Assembly: GCA_947259925.1 (NCBI GenBank) | Contig: CAMYOG010000002.1 | Location: forward strand, 162,038 to 226,037 | Direction of reading: 5' to 3' | Origin: Thermoanaerobaculia bacterium | Lineage (GTDB): Bacteria > Acidobacteriota > Thermoanaerobaculia > Multivoradales > JAHEKO01 | Length of the DNA stretch: 64,000 bases | Shown here: positions 9,168 through 17,219 of the stretch, in pieces | Position numbering within the stretch: the first letter of the stretch is position 1 | Layout of the letters: each line of letters begins with the position of its first letter | Made by a program: the position numbers and the translations under genes | The notes under the pieces: generated by a model | What the model was told of the DNA's origin: nothing | Seen by the model: the letters and a program-made list of their open reading frames with translations, nothing else | Databases searched by the model: none

Positions 9168-10433
9168 TTACTCTTCGATGTCGGCGAACGGCACCGCCGG
9201 AGCGCCGCCGATCTGGGTCCTGCCGAGCGGGAACCAGTAGAGACCCAGGCTGATCCGGAAGACCGAGCGGTTGGAGAAGAAGTCGTCCGAGGTCTGGTCC
9301 GAGTAGAACGAGTGGAGCCTCAGCGTGAGCAGCCGCTGCAGATGCCACTGGACGTAGCCGCCGGTGCTCAGGACGTCGATGTCCGCCTCACCCGGGTTCG
9401 CCGGCCGCCTGCGGCTGGCGCGGGCGTAGACCTCCCAGTCCCAGCGCCCGGGCGTGACGTCGCGCAGCGCCGAGCCGACCGTGGTCACGGTCGAGGTGCC
9501 GCGTAGGATCCCCTCGCTCGACGGCGCGTAGCCGGCGAACAGCTCGAGCTGGGTGGTGCGGAAGTTCCGGAAGGCGGAGAAGCGGGCGCTGGCGCCGTCC
9601 CGATCGATCGGCGAGCCGTCGGAGTTCGTGCCCTGACGGTCGTAGTAGCCGAGGCGGAGCTCCGTCCTCCAGAGCGGACCGACCGTGTAGCGCCAGAATC
9701 CGAACAGGGTGTGGATCTGCTCGTCGCCCTCCATGTTGAAGCGTGGGTCGAGCTCGATCGGATCGAGGGTGAAGTCGCTGTAGGTGTAGCCGAGACCGAC
9801 GGTCGAGCGCTCGGACTGCCGGTTCTCGATCGTGAAGTCGTAGATCAACCCGTCGCGGCTCTGCACCCCGATCAGAACGATGTCGTTCTGGCTGGACGAG
9901 GCCCGTTCGAAGTCGAAGTCGACGTAGGTGACACCGAAGGCGGTGCTCCAGGTCTGGCTCAGGCGATGCCTGTAGCTGGCGCCGACTCGTAGGACCTCGC
10001 GCTTCAGCCGCGGCGTCAGGAAGAAGTCCTCGACCAGTTGGCTCGGAATTCGTCCTTGGTCGGTGCGCTCAAGATAGGAAGCGCCGATGCGGAAGACCGA
10101 CGGCGAGCTCGGCTTGACCGTATACCCCACGTTGAAGCGCTGTCCTTCGTTGTCGAGATCGTCGAGGTCCGAGAAGCGGTCGACGAAATACTCGTACGAA
10201 GCGAACAGGCTGCCCTGCCGACGCATGTCGTAGGTCAGCGGCAGGACCACCGCTGCGCGAGTGTAGGTGTCCGACTCGCTGACCGGCGAGAAGCGGGCGT
10301 TATCGGTGTAGGTCTGCTCGAGATAGAGGTACGGATTGAACGTCGTGCGCCGTTGGGCCTCGGCCGGGCCGCACACGAGTGTGAGGGCGATCAGGCCCGC
10401 GGAGCATCCGACCAGTAGCGTTCGTATCGTCAC
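9168..10433 (-). CDS. Outer-membrane beta-barrel protein of an XrtA-type exopolysaccharide locus
   Basis: 421 residues. I place the start at GTG 10433, because GGAG lies six bases upstream and a signal peptide (ending near GPAEA) follows at once; a TTG at 10445 would add only four residues. After the signal peptide come FNPYLYLEQTYTDNARFSP and repeated amphipathic, aromatic-ended strands with a C-terminal FPLG segment, as in TIGR03016-type outer-membrane proteins of PEP-CTERM systems. It is probably a polysaccharide secretion or anchoring pore. It is transcribed divergently from the export gene across 219 bases. Confidence 0.8.
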   Translation of the reverse strand: MTIRTLLVGCSAGLIALTLVCGPAEAQRRTTFNPYLYLEQTYTDNARFSPVSESDTYTRAAVVLPLTYDMRRQGSLFASYEYFVDRFSDLDDLDNEGQRFNVGYTVKPSSPSVFRIGASYLERTDQGRIPSQLVEDFFLTPRLKREVLRVGASYRHRLSQTWSTAFGVTYVDFDFERASSSQNDIVLIGVQSRDGLIYDFTIENRQSERSTVGLGYTYSDFTLDPIELDPRFNMEGDEQIHTLFGFWRYTVGPLWRTELRLGYYDRQGTNSDGSPIDRDGASARFSAFRNFRTTQLELFAGYAPSSEGILRGTSTVTTVGSALRDVTPGRWDWEVYARASRRRPANPGEADIDVLSTGGYVQWHLQRLLTLRLHSFYSDQTSDDFFSNRSVFRISLGLYWFPLGRTQIGGAPAVPFADIEE

Positions 10434-10592
10434 GAGAGTCTCCAATCAGACGAGATAGCCTCCAAAAGAAAATACAACCCCGCCGCCGATCGCTTGTCGG
10501 CGAGACGATTTCAAACTCTGCTCTTCCCCTTCCCCGGGAGGCGCTCAGCCCCCCCCATCGCGATCTCCACCTCGCTAAGGAATTCTGTTCCC

Positions 10593-10621
10593 TTGACGCA
10601 AGGTTACCACATCTGTAGCCT
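10593..10621 (+). promoter_or_regulatory. Candidate sigma-70 promoter of the export gene
   Basis: TTGACG at 10593-10598 and TAGCCT at 10616-10621 are separated by 17 bases. The -35 is strong and the -10 weak. A start point near 10628 would give a leader of about 25 bases before ATG 10653. Confidence 0.4.
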
Positions 10622-10652
10622 GAATTGCGCACGGAAGACGGACGTAAATTGC

Positions 10653-11252
10653 ATGAATACAAGTTTTTCTATGCTTCGGCGCGCTCCCGTCAGGGGTCTC
10701 GCCAGCCTCGCCGCACTGATCGTCACGCTCGGTTTGACGCCGGTTTTCGCGCAGCCTGAGGCCACCGGCGACAGCTACATCATCGGCGTCGGCGACATGC
10801 TGAAGGTCTCGGTCTGGAAGAACGACGAGCTGCAGGCGGAGGTCCCGGTGCGGCCCGATGGACGGATCTCGGTGGCGCTGGTGGGCGAAGTGCTGGTTGC
10901 CGGCCTGACCCCGCTCGAAGTGCAGAGCCTGCTCACGGATCGCTACTCGAGCTTCGTCACCGCGCCGTCGGTGTCGGTCTTGGTCACCCAGGTCAACTCT
11001 CGCAAAGTATTCATTCTTGGGCAGGTTAAGGAGTCCGGCGCGTTCGACATCCTGCAGCCGACCAACGTCATGCAGGCGCTGGCGATGGCCGGTGGGATGA
11101 CCGAGTTCGCCAAGACGAACAAGATCGTCGTGCTGCGCGAGGTCAACGGGGTCAAGAAACGCTGGCAGATCAACCTCGATGCGATCGCCTCCGGACGCCG
11201 ACCCGAGGACAACATGGTGCTCGAGCCGGGCGACACGATCATCGTCCCGTGA
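10653..11252 (+). CDS. Polysaccharide export protein (Wza-like, Poly_export/SLBB)
   Basis: 199 residues from ATG 10653. A longer frame exists upstream, but its extra residues are not family-like, and the methionine is followed directly by a signal peptide ending near PVFAQ. The mature protein begins SYIIGVGDMLKVSVWKNDEL, the polysaccharide export domain, followed by an SLBB domain (VFILGQVKESGAFDI, MALAGGMTEFA-like) and VLEPGDTIIVP at the end. There is no lipobox, unlike classical Wza, and it is short. It should form or contribute to the outer-membrane exit channel for the glycan made by the downstream genes. Confidence 0.9.
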   Translation: MNTSFSMLRRAPVRGLASLAALIVTLGLTPVFAQPEATGDSYIIGVGDMLKVSVWKNDELQAEVPVRPDGRISVALVGEVLVAGLTPLEVQSLLTDRYSSFVTAPSVSVLVTQVNSRKVFILGQVKESGAFDILQPTNVMQALAMAGGMTEFAKTNKIVVLREVNGVKKRWQINLDAIASGRRPEDNMVLEPGDTIIVP

Positions 11253-11295
11253 GTCGTTTTCGAGCCCCGATGACCGCTGTCAAGGGACGTCGTGG

Positions 11296-11311
11296 TGTGA
11301 CGCAAATCACT
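11296..11311. promoter_or_regulatory. CRP/FNR-family-like binding site
   Basis: TGTGACGCAAATCACT fits the CRP pattern TGTGA-N6-TCACA in nine of ten positions. Its centre is about 74 bases upstream of the predicted start point, close to a class I activator position. The regulator is unknown; exopolysaccharide genes in other bacteria are controlled by CRP-like proteins, so this is a reasonable but unproven assignment. Confidence 0.5.
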
Positions 11312-11327
11312 GATTCTGCGGTGCTTA

Positions 11328-11340
11328 GTTGTGTGACAAC
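11328..11340. repeat. Inverted repeat just upstream of the -35 box
   Basis: GTTGT-GTG-ACAAC is a perfect five-base inverted repeat with a three-base centre, ending two bases before the -35. It could be an operator half-site pair or chance. Confidence 0.3.
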
Positions 11341-11342
11341 GG

Positions 11343-11371
11343 TTGACAGCGGGCGACCTCTACGCTACAAT
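11343..11371 (+). promoter_or_regulatory. Near-consensus sigma-70 promoter of the polysaccharide operon
   Basis: TTGACA at 11343-11348 is a perfect -35; TACAAT at 11366-11371 is one base from the perfect -10; the spacer is exactly 17. The start point would be near 11378, giving a leader of roughly 230-265 bases ahead of the chain-length gene. Confidence 0.75.
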
Positions 11372-11429
11372 CGGACCAGGTTTTTTGGTGCGTTTCGACA
11401 GTTCTCTGAACCTACTTCGGGAGTCCGAC

Positions 11430-11445
11430 TCGACCAGCTAGTCGA
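11430..11445 (+). other. Leader stem-loop 1
   Basis: TCGAC and GTCGA form a five-base stem around a six-base loop within the predicted 5' leader. Confidence 0.3.
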
Positions 11446-11462
11446 TCCAAAGAGCTTCTTGC

Positions 11463-11486
11463 TGCGGGCGCCGATCGGCGCTCGCA
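11463..11486 (+). other. Leader stem-loop 2 (24-base inverted repeat)
   Basis: The 14-base core 11468-11481 (GCGCCGATCGGCGC) is a perfect palindrome, and the flanks TGCG/CGCA extend it with one G-U pair. In RNA it would be a strong hairpin in the leader; as DNA it could be an operator. No U-tract follows, so it is not a standard terminator. Confidence 0.5.
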
Positions 11487-11608
11487 GAACGGCAGGCGCA
11501 GACGCGGGGCGCTGTACGTGGTCACTTGGCCCCCGTTGAGCCAATAGTGAAACCGGCCGTCTCATTTCCGAGCCGAAGTGAGGTACGTCGGTCGCTGTGG
11601 GGAGACCG

Positions 11609-11647
11609 ATGATGAAACCGTTCGTAACCGCCAGGCGCAGGCCATGA
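11609..11647 (+). CDS. Possible 12-residue leader peptide coupled to the chain-length gene
   Basis: The frame reads MMKPFVTARRRP and stops with TGA at 11645-11647. GGGGAG at 11599-11604 is the best Shine-Dalgarno sequence in the neighbourhood and is well spaced for the second ATG at 11612. The stop overlaps the ATG of the chain-length gene at 11644 (ATGA). This could be translational coupling or an attenuation-like leader. The peptide is too short for composition evidence, so it remains a hypothesis. Confidence 0.4.
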   Translation: MMKPFVTARRRP

Positions 11648-13047
11648 GGGCGCTGTCGCCAGTCGAGCTGGGGCGCCTGGTCTGGCGGCGCAAGCTCTGG
11701 GTGGCTCTGCCCATGGTGGCGGGTCTCCTGGGTGGGATCGTGGCGCTCAAGGTGATGACGCCGATCTACCGGACGAGCACCTTGATCATGGTCGAGTCTC
11801 AGAAGGTCCCGCAGAACTACGTCAAGGCAACGGTCACGACCAGCCTGCAGGATCGCCTGCAGACGATCGAACAGCAGATCACCAATCGGTCGAACCTGGA
11901 GCGGATCGTCGACGAGGTCGGCCTCTATCCCGAGCTGGTCGCCGGCGGTCAGATGGCGGCGGCGGTCAGCAGAGTCCGTCAGGACCTGACCCTGCAGGTC
12001 CAGGGGAGCCGGATCTTCCGGATCTTCTTCAAGGCTCCCGACCCGGTGATGGCGGCCGACACCGCCAATCTAGTCGGCCAGTACTTCATCGCCGAGAACC
12101 TGCGCATGCGCGAGAGCCAGGCGCAGAACACCTCGGCGTTCCTGGAAAGCGAGCTGGCCGAGACCAAGGCCCGGCTCGAGGAGCAGGAGGCGCGGGTGGC
12201 GCATTTCCGGATCGTCAACGACGGCAGGCTCCCCGATCAGCGCGATGCCAATCTGGCGACTCTGGCGCACCTCGACCAGAAGCTCGAGATCACTCGAGAC
12301 GCGATCGAGAACGCCGAGATCCGCAAGCTGCTGCTGGAGCGCGAGGCCCAGACGTACGCCGGCACCGGCGTCTCCGCCTCGGCCGAGGCGTCGCGTCTCG
12401 AGGACCTGCGGCTGGATCTGGCGCGCCTGCGGGCGCGCTATACCGACCGTCATCCCGACGTGGTCCGTCTCCGGCACGAGATCGCCGCGCTCGAGAGCAG
12501 CTCCGCCGGCCGCGACACCGGCGGGCAGGGGCCAGCCGAGCCGCTTGCCGCCCAGCAGCTCCGCCAGATCGACATGGAGATCGCCCGGCTGCAGCAGGAC
12601 CGCACGCGGATCCTGCGCGACATCGACGAATACCAACTCCGCCTGCAGGAGATTCCGCGCGTCGAGCAGGAGCTGCTGAGTCTCACCCGCGACTACGACA
12701 ACACGCGCAAGTCGTACCAGGCGCTGCTCGGCAAGCGTACCGACGCGCGGCTGGCCGAGAACCTGGAGATGCGGCGCCAGAGCGAGCAGTTCCGGATACT
12801 CGAAGAGGCCCGGCCGCCGGGCTCGCCCTACGCGCCCAACCCGATCATGCTGTTGATCATCGGTATCGCGGCCGGTGCGGCGGTCGGTGTCGGGTTGGTC
12901 TTCCTGCGCGAGGAGTTCGACCAGAGTTACGTCGACGCCAGCTCGCTCGAGGACGCGTTCCCAGCGGTGCCGGTGATCGCCGTCATTCCGATGATCAGTG
13001 AGGAGTCGGCGCGTCCGGTCAGGGCAGCCGAGGGAGGGGCGGCGTGA
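11644..13047 (+). CDS. Polysaccharide chain-length determinant (Wzz family, XrtA-system type)
   Basis: 467 residues. Start chosen at ATG 11644, where the Wzz domain begins (SPVELGRLVWRRKLWVALP and a first membrane helix); a GTG at 11578 would add 22 unlikely residues and has no ribosome site. A long periplasmic coiled-coil region (roughly 160-390) with many Glu/Arg/Leu heptads separates the two membrane helices, the second near residues 400-425, and a short cytoplasmic tail follows. The arrangement matches chain-length proteins of PEP-CTERM exopolysaccharide loci. It should control polymer length together with the kinase encoded next, whose GTG overlaps its stop by four bases. Confidence 0.88.
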   Translation: MRALSPVELGRLVWRRKLWVALPMVAGLLGGIVALKVMTPIYRTSTLIMVESQKVPQNYVKATVTTSLQDRLQTIEQQITNRSNLERIVDEVGLYPELVAGGQMAAAVSRVRQDLTLQVQGSRIFRIFFKAPDPVMAADTANLVGQYFIAENLRMRESQAQNTSAFLESELAETKARLEEQEARVAHFRIVNDGRLPDQRDANLATLAHLDQKLEITRDAIENAEIRKLLLEREAQTYAGTGVSASAEASRLEDLRLDLARLRARYTDRHPDVVRLRHEIAALESSSAGRDTGGQGPAEPLAAQQLRQIDMEIARLQQDRTRILRDIDEYQLRLQEIPRVEQELLSLTRDYDNTRKSYQALLGKRTDARLAENLEMRRQSEQFRILEEARPPGSPYAPNPIMLLIIGIAAGAAVGVGLVFLREEFDQSYVDASSLEDAFPAVPVIAVIPMISEESARPVRAAEGGAA

Positions 13048-14552
13048 GCTCCGGGATCGTTCCTCCGAGCGACAGCGGCCAGCGGCCCGAAGAGCGGCGC
13101 TGGGCTCGGGTCGTGCCGGGCACGCCGGTCGTCCTGAGTCAGGTGGAGGGCGTCTCGTACGCCGCGGAGCAGTACCGGAACCTGGCGTTCCAGGTCGAGC
13201 AGCGCAAGGAGCAGCTCGGTGGCGAGCCTCTGATCGTCGCCACCTCGAGCCCGGATTCCGGCACCGGCAAGACCCTGACCGCCATGAACCTGGCCCTGAC
13301 CCTGGCCCGGGAAGGGGAGCAGCGTGTCCTCCTGGTGGAGGGGGACCTCTGGAAACCAGCGCTCCGAGAGTACCTGGAGCTCGACCCCAGGACTCCCGGC
13401 CTGGCGCAGCTCCTGGCCGGTAGCTGCACTCTGGACGAGGCCGTCACCACGGTCTGGGGGACCGAGCTCGATGTTCTCCTGGCAGGCGAGATGGGCAAGA
13501 CCACCGGCCTGATGGCGCAGCGGCGGCTGGGACGCGCCGTCGAGGAGATGCGCTCGGTCTACGAGATCGTGGTCATCGACACCCCACCGATAGTGCTGGC
13601 GAGCGGACGTGCGCTGGCCGCCTGTGCCGACGCCGTGCTGCCGATCGTACGGGCAGGCAAGACCCGTCGCCGGGGCATCGAGGAGGCGCTGTCGGTTCTC
13701 GGCCCCGACAAGGTCCTCGGCTTCGTCCTCAACGGCACTCGACTGACCTCCGAGAAGGGCTACGCCTACTACGCCGGCTACGCGCGAGCTCTTGAAGGCG
13801 CCCGAGCCGCCGCTCCGCAGTCCTCCTCGAGCAAGAAGTGGCGCGTTTTGGGGGCGATCGGGACGGCCGTGGCGAGCCTCGCCTTCGCCTATTGGCTGCT
13901 CGGCTCGAGTCCCGAAGAGGGAGTGACGCCGCCGGCGGAGCCGGCCGCGGCCGGGACGCCGGAGCCGATGGCCGAAACGCCGCCATCGATCGAGTCGTCG
14001 CTCGGTGATCGGGCCCCCGCCTCGCCGACAGCCGAGCTCTTGGCCGGAGCTCGAAACGCCGCCAACACGGTCGCTAGCTACGACATCTCCTATGTCGAGC
14101 TGGAGTACCCGGGTGGCGATCCTGGTCTCGACCGCGGCACCGCCGCCGACCTGGTGGTGCGCGCGTTCCGTCAGGCCGGTCTCGACCTCCAGCTGGAGAT
14201 CCACGAGGATCTTGTGCCGTCGCCGAGCGTCTACGGGGCCTCCGAGGCCGACACCAACATCGACCACCGGCGAGTGCGCAACCTCATGACCTGGTTCGAC
14301 CGCCATGCCCTGGAGCTCGACATCTCGTCTGACGCCGACTGGCAGCCGGGCGACGTGGTCTTCTGGTCGACCGACGCTCCGGGCTGGACGAACCATACCG
14401 GTATCGTCTCCGACCGCCGCGCCGAGAGCGGCAACTGGATGGTCCTGCACCACTTCAAAGCGAGCGCTACCGGCAGCGGCGCCGAGGAGGACGTCTTGAC
14501 CCGCTGGCCGATCGAAGGCCATTACCGCTGGACCGCTGCCCAGGGGGGCTAG
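13044..14552 (+). CDS. Tyrosine autokinase (Wzc-like) fused to a C-terminal DUF1287 domain
   Basis: 502 residues from GTG 13044. Residues 1-250 are a bacterial tyrosine kinase: Walker A SPDSGTGKT (69-77), Walker A' region LLVEGDLWKP (96-105), Walker B IVVIDTPP (175-182) and a Tyr cluster GYAYYAGY (239-246). A single membrane helix follows at about 266-287, then a Pro/Ala-rich linker, then residues 332-500 matching DUF1287 (ANTVASYDISY, YPGGDPGLDRG, ADTNIDHRRVRNL, WQPGDVVFWS, NHTGIVSD). The helix would put DUF1287 in the periplasm. In this NlpC/P60-like family a Cys is expected in the RGVCTD block; here it reads RGTAAD, with Ala367 in its place, while His451 is kept. The kinase should regulate the Wzz protein encoded upstream; the DUF1287 domain may only bind. 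Confidence 0.85.
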   Translation: MSSGIVPPSDSGQRPEERRWARVVPGTPVVLSQVEGVSYAAEQYRNLAFQVEQRKEQLGGEPLIVATSSPDSGTGKTLTAMNLALTLAREGEQRVLLVEGDLWKPALREYLELDPRTPGLAQLLAGSCTLDEAVTTVWGTELDVLLAGEMGKTTGLMAQRRLGRAVEEMRSVYEIVVIDTPPIVLASGRALAACADAVLPIVRAGKTRRRGIEEALSVLGPDKVLGFVLNGTRLTSEKGYAYYAGYARALEGARAAAPQSSSSKKWRVLGAIGTAVASLAFAYWLLGSSPEEGVTPPAEPAAAGTPEPMAETPPSIESSLGDRAPASPTAELLAGARNAANTVASYDISYVELEYPGGDPGLDRGTAADLVVRAFRQAGLDLQLEIHEDLVPSPSVYGASEADTNIDHRRVRNLMTWFDRHALELDISSDADWQPGDVVFWSTDAPGWTNHTGIVSDRRAESGNWMVLHHFKASATGSGAEEDVLTRWPIEGHYRWTAAQGG

Positions 14553-14575
14553 CCTGCCGACGCCGGCAGCAGGCT
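14551..14575 (+). other. Stem-loop between kinase and sugar-transferase genes
   Basis: AGCCTGC at 14551-14557 pairs with GCAGGCT at 14569-14575, and an inner TGCCG/CGGCA pairing competes with it. It overlaps the kinase stop. No U-tract follows. It may adjust mRNA stability inside the operon. Confidence 0.3.
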
Positions 14576-14583
14576 AGAGCGGG

Positions 14584-15981
14584 GTGTTCAAGCTCTTCAG
14601 CCGTCACTGGTCGATCCCGTCGACGGTCTGTCTGCTGACCGAGACGGTGATCCTGGTCGGCTCGCTGGGCATCGCATTCCTGATCCGCTTCGACGGCGAG
14701 CCGGAGCGCTACTTCGCGGTTTCGGAGTTCGTCCTCCGGGCCACCGCCTTCGTCGCCGTGATCCTGTGCGGGCTCTATCTGAACGGCCTCTACGACTTCA
14801 GTAGCCGGCAGAGCGCTCAGCAGCTGCTGGTCCAGCTGAGTCGGGCCCTGGCGTTCTCGGCGATCGGCCTGCTCGGCGTCTACTACGTCTTCCCGGCGGT
14901 CTGGACCGGCCGTGGCGTCTTCGCGATCGCCCTGATGATCGCCGCATTGCTGCTGACCGTCTGGCGACTCCTGCTGCGCTGGATCCTGATCACCCGGTTC
15001 ATGACCGAGCGGATCCTGATCGTCGGCAGCGACGAGCACGCCATCCTTCTGGCGCGCGAGATCATGGAGCGCGAGCACCTCGGCTACCACGTGGTCGGGT
15101 TCGTCGCCGACGATCCCGATCTGCAGGGCGTCAGCCTGCTCAACCCGGAGGTGATCGGCACGACCGCCGACGCCCTCGACCTGGCGATCGAGTACCGGGT
15201 CAACCGGGTGGTGGTCGCGCAGCGCGAGAGCCGCGGGCGGGTCAATCTCGACAGCCTCCTGCGCTGCAAGACGTCCGGCATCCCGGTGGAGAAGGGGCCG
15301 GCCTACTACGAGCAGCTGACCGGCAAGATCATGCTCGAGGACATCACGGTCAAGTCCTGGCTGATCTTCTCGAAAGGCTTCGTCGTGTCGCGCTCGGTCC
15401 GCTTCATGAAGCGCATCCTCGACCTGGTGGTCGCGGTGGTCGGTCTGCTCCTGGCGGCGCCGATCATGCTGGTGACGGCGCTCGCCATCAAGATCGCATC
15501 TCGCGGCCCGATCCTGTACCGGCAGGAGCGCGTCGGCCGGCAGGGACGGCTCTTCAACCTCTGGAAGTTCCGCTCGATGCGCTCCGACGCCGAGTCCGAG
15601 GGCGAGGCGGTCTGGGCGCAGGAGAAGGACCCGCGCGTGACTCGCATCGGCGGGCTGATCCGCAAGTTCCGGATCGACGAGCTGCCGCAGCTCTGGAACG
15701 TGCTGGTCGGCGACATGAGCCTGGTCGGACCGCGGCCCGAGCGCGAGCCGTTCGTGCGCGAGCTGATCGAGCGCTTTCCGCTCTACGAGCAGCGGCTGGT
15801 CGTTCGCCCGGGCATCACCGGCTGGGCGCAGGTACGTGGCTCCTACGCCTCGTCGTTCGAAGAGTCGAACGAGAAGCTCCGCCACGACCTCTACTACATC
15901 AAGAACCTGTCGATCCTGCTCGACCTCTCGATCCTCGCCAGCACGATCAGGACTGTCCTGGTCGGCAAAGGTGCGCGTTGA
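14584..15981 (+). CDS. Initiating sugar transferase (polyprenyl-phosphate glycosylphosphotransferase, EpsB/WbaP type)
   Basis: 465 residues from GTG 14584. The N-terminal third has several membrane helices, the middle a Rossmann-like segment (ILIVGSDEHAILLAREI), and the C-terminal half is a bacterial sugar transferase: the helix beginning KRILDLVVAVVG, YRQERVGRQGRLFNLWKFRS, DELPQLWNVLVGDMSLVGP and PGITGWAQVRG. The family transfers a phospho-sugar from a nucleotide sugar to undecaprenyl phosphate, starting each repeat unit. The form matches the PEP-CTERM-system-associated subgroup. It overlaps the next gene by four bases. Confidence 0.9.
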   Translation: MFKLFSRHWSIPSTVCLLTETVILVGSLGIAFLIRFDGEPERYFAVSEFVLRATAFVAVILCGLYLNGLYDFSSRQSAQQLLVQLSRALAFSAIGLLGVYYVFPAVWTGRGVFAIALMIAALLLTVWRLLLRWILITRFMTERILIVGSDEHAILLAREIMEREHLGYHVVGFVADDPDLQGVSLLNPEVIGTTADALDLAIEYRVNRVVVAQRESRGRVNLDSLLRCKTSGIPVEKGPAYYEQLTGKIMLEDITVKSWLIFSKGFVVSRSVRFMKRILDLVVAVVGLLLAAPIMLVTALAIKIASRGPILYRQERVGRQGRLFNLWKFRSMRSDAESEGEAVWAQEKDPRVTRIGGLIRKFRIDELPQLWNVLVGDMSLVGPRPEREPFVRELIERFPLYEQRLVVRPGITGWAQVRGSYASSFEESNEKLRHDLYYIKNLSILLDLSILASTIRTVLVGKGAR

Positions 15982-17219
15982 AGATCGTCTTCCTCTGCCA
16001 GCGGGTGCCGTTCCCGCCCGACAAGGGCGAGCGAACACGCGCGTTCCATCAGATCCGATGGCTGGCGCGCGCGCACGACGTCCACGTCCTGGCCCTGGCC
16101 GAGGACGACTCGGCCGCTGCCGCTCCGGACGCGCTCGATCGTCTCTGTAGCTCGGTCGAGACCTTTCGTCTCGACCCGACCGGGTCGAGACTCCGGGCCG
16201 GCCTGGCGGCGCTGACCGGCTCGCCCTTGACGCCGGCGTTCTTTCGTTCGCCCGAGCTCGCCCGCCGCTCGCAAGAGCTCGCCCGGACCGCGCCTCCGGC
16301 GGCGGTCGTGGCGTGCAGCTCCTCGACGGCGCAGTACGCGCGGATCTTCGATGGCGTGCCCAAGGTCTTGGATCTGGTCGACGTCGATTCGGCGAAGTGG
16401 GCGGTCCTGGCCGAGGACGCCCGGTTCCCGTGGGGCCCGATCTACCGTCTTGAAGCGAAGCGGCTGCGCGCCTACGAGCGCGCCCAGGTAGCGGCGTTCG
16501 AGCGCATCGCGCTGACCACCGGCAGCGAGCTCGAGAAGTTGCGCTCCTTCACTCCGGCAGAGAACGCCTTTGTCCTGCCGATGGGGATCGATATCGAAGC
16601 GTACGGCGCCACCGAGCGTCAGGAGGCGGCGGTGCCGACCCTGCTGTTTACCGGGCAGATGGACTACCAGCCGAACGTCGTGGCGATGACCCGCTTCGTG
16701 CACGACGTCTTCCCGCGGCTGCGCAAGCAGCGGCCGACGCTCGAGCTCAAGATCGTCGGCCGCGCCCCGGCTCCAGAGGTGCGGGCGCTGTCGTCGTCGG
16801 CGGGCGTCGAGGTCACCGGTGAGGTGCCGGCGGTCGAGCCGTACCTGGCCCGCGCCTGGGCGTTCGTCGCGCCGCTCCGAGAGACCGTGGGCGTGCCGAC
16901 CAAGATCATCGAGGCGTTGGCGGCCAGTGTACCGACCGTCGCGACCGCAGCGGCGGCGCGCGGCCTCGATCAGGACGCGGTGGCCGGAAGGGACTTCCTG
17001 GTGGCACGCGACGACGACGAGCTGGAGGCGATGATCGACCGGCTGCTCGGCGAGCAGCATCTCCGTGAGCGGATCGGTGCGTCCGGTCGCCGACTCGCCT
17101 GCCGGTCCTACTCATGGCGGGAGACCGGCCGCCGACTCGAGGAGGCTCTGCTCGAGATTGCCGGCCCGGCGTCGAGGCTGCACGTGGTTCCTCCCCAGCG
17201 GGAGGCCGAGATTGCGTGA
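15978..17219 (+). CDS. Glycosyltransferase (GT4-like, XrtA-system stp1 type)
   Basis: 413 residues from a TTG start overlapping the previous stop (TTGA). It starts MKIVFLCQRVPFPPDKGERT, the hallmark of the stp1-type transferases of PEP-CTERM exopolysaccharide loci, and has a GT-B C-terminal domain (LLFTGQMDYQPNV, the nucleotide-sugar-binding region GVPTKIIEALAASVPTVAT). It should add a sugar to the lipid-linked repeat unit in the cytoplasm. Donor and linkage unknown. Confidence 0.87.
   Translation: MKIVFLCQRVPFPPDKGERTRAFHQIRWLARAHDVHVLALAEDDSAAAAPDALDRLCSSVETFRLDPTGSRLRAGLAALTGSPLTPAFFRSPELARRSQELARTAPPAAVVACSSSTAQYARIFDGVPKVLDLVDVDSAKWAVLAEDARFPWGPIYRLEAKRLRAYERAQVAAFERIALTTGSELEKLRSFTPAENAFVLPMGIDIEAYGATERQEAAVPTLLFTGQMDYQPNVVAMTRFVHDVFPRLRKQRPTLELKIVGRAPAPEVRALSSSAGVEVTGEVPAVEPYLARAWAFVAPLRETVGVPTKIIEALAASVPTVATAAAARGLDQDAVAGRDFLVARDDDELEAMIDRLLGEQHLRERIGASGRRLACRSYSWRETGRRLEEALLEIAGPASRLHVVPPQREAEIA

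Larger units (their letters stand above)
11253..11608 (+). other. 356-base non-coding leader/promoter region of the polysaccharide operon
   Basis: No convincing gene. It has lower GC than its neighbours and holds a CRP-like site, an inverted repeat, a near-consensus sigma-70 promoter and two stem-loops, each listed separately, before the short leader peptide and the chain-length gene. Confidence 0.7.

Noticed and set aside
11253-11539. A 96-codon frame after the export gene
   Set aside because: It covers the promoter and hairpins, has no family features and its composition differs from real neighbours.
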